A stretch of 33,669 nt of DNA from an uncultured Myxococcales bacterium (lineage in GTDB: Bacteria; Myxococcota_A; UBA9042), in assembly GCA_937910235.1 (NCBI GenBank), contig CALENB010000114.1, positions 1-33,669 on the forward strand. Reading direction: 5' to 3'. Of the stretch, positions 8,334 through 14,827 are shown piece after piece. Made by a program: the position numbers and the translations under genes. The stretch's first letter is position 1; the number at the start of each line of letters is the position of its first letter. The notes under the pieces were generated by a model. It worked only from the letters and a program-made list of their open reading frames with translations. It was not told the origin of the DNA and did no database searches.

Positions 8334-8801
8334 TTGGACGATCGCAGCTTCGATGATGTCACCGCAACACAACTCACTTGGCTGGACGATGGCGGCATCG
8401 ATGTCCAGTGGAGTGACGGCCACCACAGCGTCTTCGGCCGGCCCTACCTGCGTGCGATGTGCCCCTGCGCCACGTGCCAGGGCACCCATGGGCCGCCCAC
8501 GACGCTGGTAGACAGCCGCGCGTTGGCTGCGGACGCCGCGCCAGTCAAGAAGAAGTTTGGTGGCTTCAAGGTCATGACGGGCCCCAAACCCGCCTCCGTG
8601 GATGTGGCGATCCAGGTCAAAGGCGCAGAGCCCGTTGGCCGATATGGCATGAAGATCACCTGGGGAGATGACCACAACACCGGCATCTACACGTGGCGCT
8701 ACCTGCGCGCCGTGAGTCCGGGGGACGGCACGGCCGCGCATCCGGCGACGGAGGCCGCTCAGCGCGCGCGGCCCAAGGCGCGGCAGGCCGCTGGTCTGTA
8801 G
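8334..8801 (+). CDS. DUF971 / gamma-butyrobetaine-hydroxylase N-terminal-like protein
   Basis: A 155-residue protein of the DUF971 (GBBH-like N-terminal) family. The signature is seen twice: WSDGHHSVFGRPYLRAMCPC followed by ATC, and near the C-terminus WGDDHNTGIYTWRYLRAV. In eukaryotic GBBH the domain binds zinc through Cys residues and a His. Here CPCATC and the later His residues could do so. Stand-alone bacterial members are often linked to iron-sulfur or Mrp-type genes, but no such gene lies nearby, so the role is unknown. The N-terminus starts at a TTG supported by GGGAGG. A longer frame from 8220 would overlap the divergent amidohydrolase start and lacks homology-like sequence. The C-terminal 20 residues are Ala/Arg-rich. 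Confidence 0.82.
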   Translation: MDDRSFDDVTATQLTWLDDGGIDVQWSDGHHSVFGRPYLRAMCPCATCQGTHGPPTTLVDSRALAADAAPVKKKFGGFKVMTGPKPASVDVAIQVKGAEPVGRYGMKITWGDDHNTGIYTWRYLRAVSPGDGTAAHPATEAAQRARPKARQAAGL

Positions 8802-8844
8802 CGCGCCGTCGATGAGGTCGCGACGCACGGCGGGTTCGGTGCCG

Positions 8845-9300
8845 CTAAGATGGCTCGCCCGCGAGCGCCGCATGGAGCTGGGCGCACAGCGCCGTCGCCG
8901 CCGAATCGCCTAGTTTTCCGGGCTGCCAGCCGACCCCCAAGCCCTGCGTCCCGATTTTTGGGATGATGTGGAAGTGCACGTGCATCACGGCCTGATGCGC
9001 CGCGTGACCATTGTTCTGCAGCACGTTGTAGGACTCAGCCCCGGTCGCCGCCAGCACGGCTCGGGCGATGCGCGGCAGGACCCAGCCGATGGCGGCGCTG
9101 GCTTCATCCGAGAGCTCGTGGAGAAAGGCGCGCCGCTCTTTGGGGATCACCAGCGTATGGCCGGGCGAGAGCGGAAAGATGTCGAGAAATGCGAGCACAT
9201 CCTCGTCTTCATAGACCTTGTGGCAGGGCAGGCTGCCGTCGAGGATGCGATCGAACAGGCTCGGGCCATGCGGATTTACATTCGGTGATTGGCTGGGCAT
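8845..9300 (-). CDS. HIT-family nucleotide hydrolase/transferase
   Basis: A 151-residue histidine-triad protein of the Hint/HinT branch, predicted to hydrolyse nucleoside phosphoramidates or related adenylated compounds in the cytosol. The core reads SLFDRILDGSLPCHKVYED, then DVLAFLDIFPLSPGHTLVIP. The active site is MHVHFHIIPK, with the His-x-His-x-His triad. NVLQNNGHAAHQAV is the expected nucleotide-pocket segment. The length is slightly above the minimal HinT because of N- and C-terminal extensions. The start ATG at 9300 has GAGG about seven bases upstream. The gene is convergent with the DUF971 gene, from which it is separated by 43 bases. It is divergent from the histidine kinase. Confidence 0.93.
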   Translation of the reverse strand: MPSQSPNVNPHGPSLFDRILDGSLPCHKVYEDEDVLAFLDIFPLSPGHTLVIPKERRAFLHELSDEASAAIGWVLPRIARAVLAATGAESYNVLQNNGHAAHQAVMHVHFHIIPKIGTQGLGVGWQPGKLGDSAATALCAQLHAALAGEPS

Positions 9301-9652
9301 CGAGGGACCTCGTGGATGATGGCGCGCCGTGGCTGCGGGTGGCGCCGTGGATGAGGGTGGCGTCGCGCGTGGAGCGGCGTCGACTCAGATGGCCGCGTGC
9401 AGCCGCCATCGGCGCAGTGTACCGGATCGTCGTGCGCCGTGGACCCGTGCCCAGCGCCGTGTCACCAGCCAAGCTAGCCCGCGTTGGGGTCCGATGACGG
9501 AGGTTTTAACGCGCGTGTTTCATGCGTACCATCCCCGTGTTAGTTTCAACCGCGCAAGCAAGTCTTATTGAGGTTGGTTTCGTCGGACGATTCGGCAGCG
9601 CTCGCGCTACCCGATGTCGCCCGCAACAGACCGTCCAGAGCGGAGGGCAGCG
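9301..9652. other. Intergenic region between divergent HIT and kinase genes
   Basis: These 352 bases hold no gene I can support; the short open frames on both strands have no recognisable sequence or good starts. The left half has ordinary GC-rich composition. Bases about 9495-9590 are clearly more AT-rich than their surroundings and are the likely place for promoters of the kinase operon. I could not identify a confident -35/-10 pair, operator or terminator hairpin. Confidence 0.5.
9642..9647 (+). promoter_or_regulatory. Ribosome binding site for a GTG start of the kinase
   Basis: GGAGGG lies five bases before the in-frame GTG at 9653. The upstream ATG at 9614 has no comparable sequence ahead of it, so this site argues for a start 13 codons later than the longest frame. 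Confidence 0.6.
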
Positions 9653-12031
9653 GTGGACGAATCGAAGACAGCCGGGGACGTCGATGGCCCTCCCGACAAC
9701 CGACGACCCAGCATCGAGGTGAGCCACGCCGCGATCGCGTGGGATCTCGACGCCGGGAGCGTGTCGTTCTTCGGCATCCCGAGCGCGCTGTTTTGGACCG
9801 ACCCCTCGTTGCTGCGAATGCTGGCGCCGCTGGCCGAGGAGGTTGGGCACGAGCAGTTTCGCTTGATGGTCGCGGAGTCGTCGAGCATCGGAACCGAAGA
9901 AGATTATCACGTGATCGTGACCTCGCTTGGCGCGACGTTCTCGGAGGGGTTCCTGGCCTGGGGCGAGGTCGTCGGTGCGGCGGGGTGGGGCCACTTTGAG
10001 CTGCCCGCGTACGATCTCGCCAAGCAGTCCGCCCGTGTCGTGGTTCGCAACCCCTGGGAGCTCTCGATGCAGCGCAGCCTGCGCCCGGAAGAGCGCTGGG
10101 GATGCCCGTTTCTGCAGGGCAAGATCATCGGTATCTTCACCCACGCCCTGGAGACGCGGTGTTGGGCTGACGAAGAGCTTCGCTACGACGACGATGGCAA
10201 CGGCACGTTGATTCTGACTGTCTATGCGTCCGAACGTACGATATCTAAGGAGCTAGCTGGGTTGCGTACAGCGCGCCGGCTGTCGCGCGAGAGGCGGCTC
10301 GAGCGCGAGATCCAGCAAAAGACCGTCGCGCTGGAGCAGGCCCAGGAGGAGCTGCGGCAGTACTCGCGTTCGCTCGAGCAGCGCGTCAAGGCGCGCACCC
10401 GAGCGCTGCTGGCCGAGACGAACCGCGCCGAGGCGGCGTTGGCGGCGCAGAGCAACTTCCTCGCGACCATGTCCCACGAGCTGAGAACCCCGATGAATGG
10501 GGTTTTGGGGCTGACACAGCTCCTCAGCGTGACCCCGCTCGACGCCGTGCAGAAGCGCTACATCGACGCGTTGGAGGCCTCGGGAGAGACGCTGCTCGGG
10601 CTGATCAACCACACGCTCGATTTCTCCAAGATCGAAGCGGGGCGGATGGTGCTCGATCGACAACCCTTCGATCTCGTGAGTTGCCTGGACGCCGTGCAAC
10701 AGACCATGACCCCGATCGCGCACAAGCGGGGGTTGCGATTGACGGTCGTCATCATCGACGACACGCCGTTGGACCTCGTCGGCGACCGACTGCGGTTGAC
10801 TCAGGTGCTCGTCAATCTGGTGGGGAACGCCATCAAGTTCACAGAACACGGCGAAGTGCGATTGCTGGTGCGAGGTGAGCTGGGGCCGTCTGGCGAGGGT
10901 AAGTTTCGCTTCGAGGTCGTCGATACGGGGCGCGGTGTCGCGGTGGAGACGCTGTCGAAGGTCTTTGTGCCCTTCGTGCAGGGAGACGCACGCGACGGGA
11001 GCCGGCATGGCGGGACCGGGCTTGGGCTAGCGATCAGTCGGCGTCTCGTTGAGGCGATGGGCGGGGAGATCGGCGCAGAGTCGGTCCTGGATCACGGCTC
11101 GACGTTCTGGTTCACCGCGGCGTTCGATCTGCATCGTTCCGTCGCGCGCACGGCACCCCCAATTGCGGAGGCGATCGTGGTCGCTCCGCTCAGCGACGCG
11201 TTCCTACCCTGGAAGCTGCGAACCGAGGGGCTGCGCGTCACTGCGGCCGCGTCGGTGGAGGAGGCCTGGGCCCTCGTCGCCGAGCGAGAGGCCGACCTGC
11301 TCTTTGTTGACCTGCCACGTGTTGACCTGCCACGTGTTGACCTGCCACGTGTTGACCTGCCACGTGTTGACCTGCCGGCTGACGACCACCCAACGCTGGA
11401 CGAAGCGCGGCTCGCCTCCCTCGCCGCATGGTCGCTGCCTGCAGGCGTGACCGTCGTCGCCTTAGTGGATCAGGACGTGGGTTCCTCCAGTTCGCTACCC
11501 GAGCGCACCGAGGTGCTGGCGCAACCGCCCAGCCTCAAGTCGCTGCGGCGTCTGCTGCTGGGGCTTCAGCTCGGTGTTGGCGGGCTACGTGTCCCTGACG
11601 GTGACAACGGGCCCGGGCCGCAGCTCTTCGAACCGGGGAGAGCCGTGCGGGTGCTGCTCGTCGAAGACAACGTCATCAACCAAGTGGTGGCGCAGACCAT
11701 GCTCGAGCAGCTCGGCGCGCACGTGCGATTCGCGATCAACGGCCAGGAAGCGCTGGACGCTGTGCGCGCGGAAGAGTGGGACCTTGCGCTGATGGACTGC
11801 GAGATGCCCGTCATGAACGGCTTCACCGCGACGCGCGAGATCAGACGGCTGGAGCGCGGCACGGAACGGCATCTACCCATCATCGCGTTGACGGCAAACG
11901 CGCTGGACGACCAGCGCGACGCCTGCCTCGCCGCGGGGATGGACGCGCATATCGCCAAGCCTGTGGCGCGGAGTGATTTGGCGGCGCTCCTTCAGCGGCA
12001 CGCGCGGCGACGGCCCGGGTCGAGCGGGTGA
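9653..12031 (+). CDS. Hybrid sensor histidine kinase with degenerate and intact receiver domains
   Basis: A soluble two-component hybrid kinase of 792 residues with no membrane segment. Residues about 20-195 form a sensor region resembling V4R-type ligand-binding domains (GWGHFELPAYD, then CPFLQGKIIGIFTHALE); this match is tentative. A coiled coil with EREIQQKTVALEQAQEELRQ follows. The HisKA box is MSHELRTPMNGVLGL (His275). The ATPase has NLVGNAIKFTEHGEV, DTGRGV and GTGLGLAIS. Next comes a receiver-like domain lacking the normal acidic pocket, with a repeat-expanded loop of VDLPR units (residues 552-575). An intact receiver follows: LLVEDN, phospho-acceptor Asp715 in MDCEMPVMNGF, and ALTANA. 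There is no output domain and no DNA-binding domain, and no partner regulator lies nearby. The decarboxylase-like gene begins 78 bases after its stop. Confidence 0.93.
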   Translation: MDESKTAGDVDGPPDNRRPSIEVSHAAIAWDLDAGSVSFFGIPSALFWTDPSLLRMLAPLAEEVGHEQFRLMVAESSSIGTEEDYHVIVTSLGATFSEGFLAWGEVVGAAGWGHFELPAYDLAKQSARVVVRNPWELSMQRSLRPEERWGCPFLQGKIIGIFTHALETRCWADEELRYDDDGNGTLILTVYASERTISKELAGLRTARRLSRERRLEREIQQKTVALEQAQEELRQYSRSLEQRVKARTRALLAETNRAEAALAAQSNFLATMSHELRTPMNGVLGLTQLLSVTPLDAVQKRYIDALEASGETLLGLINHTLDFSKIEAGRMVLDRQPFDLVSCLDAVQQTMTPIAHKRGLRLTVVIIDDTPLDLVGDRLRLTQVLVNLVGNAIKFTEHGEVRLLVRGELGPSGEGKFRFEVVDTGRGVAVETLSKVFVPFVQGDARDGSRHGGTGLGLAISRRLVEAMGGEIGAESVLDHGSTFWFTAAFDLHRSVARTAPPIAEAIVVAPLSDAFLPWKLRTEGLRVTAAASVEEAWALVAEREADLLFVDLPRVDLPRVDLPRVDLPRVDLPADDHPTLDEARLASLAAWSLPAGVTVVALVDQDVGSSSSLPERTEVLAQPPSLKSLRRLLLGLQLGVGGLRVPDGDNGPGPQLFEPGRAVRVLLVEDNVINQVVAQTMLEQLGAHVRFAINGQEALDAVRAEEWDLALMDCEMPVMNGFTATREIRRLERGTERHLPIIALTANALDDQRDACLAAGMDAHIAKPVARSDLAALLQRHARRRPGSSG
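11306..11376 (+). repeat. 15-bp perfect tandem repeat inside the kinase gene
   Basis: Four identical copies of gttgacctgccacgt are followed by 11 bases of a fifth. Each copy is five codons (Val-Asp-Leu-Pro-Arg), so changes in copy number keep the frame. The array sits directly after a predicted beta strand (EADLLFVDLP) in the degenerate receiver, at the place where a normal receiver has its phosphorylated Asp loop. The exact identity of the copies, with no synonymous drift, suggests recent expansion. Confidence 0.95.
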
Positions 12032-12109
12032 GTTCACGGGCGCAAGTAGACTTCGCGCACGTGCCGAGACGCCAAGCTGCCCTGGCTACGCGTAAAACAG
12101 GAGCGAGTG

Positions 12110-13837
12110 ATGACGATGGACGGTCAGATTGCCGCGACGACCCTGCCTTTCGGCGAGGTGACGGCGCGCTTGGACGCGGCCGAGCGCGGCATCTCAGCGC
12201 TCGCCCGCCGCCTCGGTGTCCCGGGTGACACCTGGCGTTCCCTGCTCGCTGAGCTGCTTGGCATCGACGGCGACGTCGCTGAGCCGGTGTCGGCGCTGCG
12301 GCTTGGGCTACGCACCACGCTGCTGACGGACGTGGATCCCGACCGAAGGTGCTTTCTCGTTCTCGAGGGCCGGTTTGACGAGTACCGCCTGAGCGTCCGC
12401 GCGGCGGTGCGGGAACCGGGGCAGCTGCTTGGCTGCCTGCCGCTGCTCTCGCCGCTCGATGACCCTTATCTCGAGCGCGGCGTCGACCCCAGCCATGCCC
12501 ATGGCGCCGGCGCCACGGTGAGCGGAGAGGCCGAAACCGCAGCTCCCGAGTGGCGCGAGGGGAGCGAGGTGCGAACGACGATCCCGTCGCTGGTCGTCCC
12601 GATCGAGGGCGCCCGTTTCGTGCGGCTGCTCGATGAGAACCACGCTTTTGCGCGCGTGATGCTGCGGTACATCGCAGAGCTCGGTGGTGATTACCTCGAC
12701 GATCATCGGCAGTACGACGAAGCCTTCGAACAGTATTTTCCCGGCCGCAGCGGCATGCTCACGCCGCCACCGTACGAGGTCGAACAAGCGGACATGCGCG
12801 TCGTGTTCTGCAAGAAGCCCGAAGATCCAGCGTTGTTGCAGCAGATGCTGCCGCCGTCGTCACGGTGGTATCCAGGTCTCGACTTCTACCTGCTCGTCTG
12901 CTCGGAGATGAAGAACATCGCACCAAAGTGGCATCCGGAGGCCGCCTTCAACTACGACGAGGTCGCGGTTTTTGTTCCCGCGCAGCACGGCGTCGACGTT
13001 CGGCTGTATTTCCACGTGCCGTTCATGTTCCCCGACAACATCATGGCCATCTATCTTGGCCGCGAGATCCTCGGGCTGCCCAAGCGGCGGTCGGCGAACT
13101 TCCGCGAGACCATCTGCGCAGCGACCGGGAACGAGCGCTTTCTGATGCGACGGATGCTCCCAGAAGAGGCCCGCGAGCGGCGTGGCGTGCTCGGCTATCA
13201 TCACCCCAAACAGATCGATGTGCTCGATATGCGCTGGACCACGGTGCCTGGAGACGAGGAGGGGGCGCGGCTGGGCGAGCTCGTGTCGGCGTTGTTCGGC
13301 GCCGTCCTTCCCGACGTCGTGGGGCACCTCCTGGCGACGCCCATCGGTCAGCTCGTCGCGTCGTGGATCGACACGCTCGGCGCCGCGACCGGCCGCGAAC
13401 GTCCACTCTCGGCGCTGCGCGACAGCGTCAACGCGATGCTACCGCACCTCCCTGAAGGCCTGCGGACCGTCAACGCCACCGCGTGGAAACGCATTTTCGC
13501 GCCTGAGGTGCGCACCGATGGCAGCGGCGAGCAGCCTTGGCGTCGACGTGACTTTGAGGTCGACGCCGTCGCGTGCACGCCTTTCCCGATCAGCAAGATC
13601 CATCATCTAGAGGTCATCGACACCTCTGCGCACGGCGGCGGCGGCCTGTTCGCCAACCGCGGCTTCCCGATCGCCGACCTCGATCGAATCAGCCCCTATG
13701 GCCTGCGCCTCAACGTCGCCATGAGCCTGCAACCGGGGCGGGTCATCCACAATTTTCGCCGTGATCCGCTGTCGCTGACCTATCGCCGCCGCCGGCAGCT
13801 CGCGTGGGGTCCGCACCCAGGCGACGATGGCTTCTAG
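12110..13837 (+). CDS. Large acetoacetate-decarboxylase-like protein
   Basis: A 575-residue protein with no signal peptide. Its middle resembles the acetoacetate decarboxylase (ADC) superfamily: FNYDEVAVFVPAQHG, FMFPDNIMAIYLGREILGLP, then KRRSANF. Lys325 is at the place of the Schiff-base lysine of true ADC. The end, GLRLNVAMSLQPGRVIHNF, looks like the closing strands of the same fold. Between these are about 100 residues with hydrophobic helices (LVSALFGAVLPDVVGHLLA). The first 200 residues are unlike anything I recognise. True ADCs are about 250 residues, so this is an enlarged relative and its reaction cannot be assigned. AGGAG at 12099-12103 is six bases before the ATG at 12110. It follows the kinase gene on the same strand and overlaps or abuts the channel gene. 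Confidence 0.65.
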   Translation: MTMDGQIAATTLPFGEVTARLDAAERGISALARRLGVPGDTWRSLLAELLGIDGDVAEPVSALRLGLRTTLLTDVDPDRRCFLVLEGRFDEYRLSVRAAVREPGQLLGCLPLLSPLDDPYLERGVDPSHAHGAGATVSGEAETAAPEWREGSEVRTTIPSLVVPIEGARFVRLLDENHAFARVMLRYIAELGGDYLDDHRQYDEAFEQYFPGRSGMLTPPPYEVEQADMRVVFCKKPEDPALLQQMLPPSSRWYPGLDFYLLVCSEMKNIAPKWHPEAAFNYDEVAVFVPAQHGVDVRLYFHVPFMFPDNIMAIYLGREILGLPKRRSANFRETICAATGNERFLMRRMLPEEARERRGVLGYHHPKQIDVLDMRWTTVPGDEEGARLGELVSALFGAVLPDVVGHLLATPIGQLVASWIDTLGAATGRERPLSALRDSVNAMLPHLPEGLRTVNATAWKRIFAPEVRTDGSGEQPWRRRDFEVDAVACTPFPISKIHHLEVIDTSAHGGGGLFANRGFPIADLDRISPYGLRLNVAMSLQPGRVIHNFRRDPLSLTYRRRRQLAWGPHPGDDGF

Positions 13838-14819
13838 GTCCCGCGTGACCGCCGCGGCGCTGCGCCCCTGGGATTCCGCGGTGCGACCCCCTATGCTCGC
13901 ACCGATGAACGACGCGCCGCCCGAGCCCAAACCCTGCCACCACGACGGCTGCGTCCTGCCGGCACAGGCGGGGCGCGACGACTGTGTGTTGCACGAGCCG
14001 CGCCGTGGCAAGACGCGCACGGAGCTGCTCGCTGCCTTCCGGCTGCTCGACGAGGCGAACGTGATCCGCATCCGCGATCTGGATCTCCGCGACGCCGACC
14101 TATCAGGGATCTTCCTCGGCTTGAAGAACCTGCAGCACAGCGATCTCTCCGGCGCGAACTTCGACAACGCCCGGATGACCAAAGTCGGCTTCGATTTCTC
14201 CACGCTCGACGGCGCTCACTTCGAGAACGCGATCCTGGAGAAGGTCGACCTGCGACGCGTCGTGAGCATGCGTCGCTGCCACTGGTACGAGGCGATCTTC
14301 GACGGCGTGCAGGTGCCCGCGATGGAGCGCGTCGGCCTCGCGACGCCCTATGATTCCGGCGCGAAAGGCGCAAACCCCAAGCGCGCGAGCTACGTCTTCC
14401 GCCACTTCAAGGAGCTCTACAAGAGCGCGGGAGACCACGACACCTCCGGGCTGTTCTACGAGCGCGAGATGGACATGCGCCGCATCCACGGCCCCATCTC
14501 CGAGCGAATCTGGTGGTGGATGCTGTCGCTCACCTGCGGCTATGGTGAGCGCCCGATGCGCACCGTGTGGCTGTTCTTCGTCATCATCTTCGGTTTTGCC
14601 ACGCTGTACCTCGGCTGCGATGTGAAGGCGCCGGAGGGACAAGTCCGCGATTTCCCGACGTCGCTCTACTTCTCCATCATCACGTTCACCAGCCTCGGCT
14701 ACGGCGACATCCTACCGGTGAGCACCACGGCGCGCCTGCTGGCCGGGTGTGAGGCGGTGCTCGGCGTGTTCTCCATCAGCCTCTTCGTGTTCGTTTTTTG
14801 CCGGCGCATGGTGCGTTGA
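13827..14819 (+). CDS. Pentapeptide-repeat protein fused to a two-helix K+ channel
   Basis: A 330-residue membrane protein in three parts. Near the N-terminus is a possible zinc-binding motif C-x4-C-x10-C-x2-H (CHHDGC, then CVLH). Residues about 70-155 carry pentapeptide repeats of the A(D/N)LxX type (LDLRDADLSGIFLGLKNLQ), predicted to fold as a right-handed beta helix. The C-terminus has a transmembrane helix (WLFFVIIFGFATLYLG), a pore loop with the selectivity filter TFTSLGYGD (GYGD at residues 291-294), and a second helix (LGVFSISLFVFVF). The pore fits an Ion_trans_2-type potassium channel, probably tetrameric. The start is uncertain. The ATG at 13827 overlaps the preceding stop by 11 bases, with a weak AGG upstream, and ATGs at 13893 and 13905 lack a good Shine-Dalgarno sequence. 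The gene is convergent with the FG-GAP gene, eight bases away. Confidence 0.85.
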   Translation: MASRSRVTAAALRPWDSAVRPPMLAPMNDAPPEPKPCHHDGCVLPAQAGRDDCVLHEPRRGKTRTELLAAFRLLDEANVIRIRDLDLRDADLSGIFLGLKNLQHSDLSGANFDNARMTKVGFDFSTLDGAHFENAILEKVDLRRVVSMRRCHWYEAIFDGVQVPAMERVGLATPYDSGAKGANPKRASYVFRHFKELYKSAGDHDTSGLFYEREMDMRRIHGPISERIWWWMLSLTCGYGERPMRTVWLFFVIIFGFATLYLGCDVKAPEGQVRDFPTSLYFSIITFTSLGYGDILPVSTTARLLAGCEAVLGVFSISLFVFVFCRRMVR

Positions 14820-14827
14820 AGTGTCCG

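Noticed and set aside
11306-11376. Cluster of CACGTG palindromes as a regulator binding site
   Set aside because: The palindromes arise at the joins of a coding 15-bp repeat deep inside the kinase gene; no promoter is expected there.
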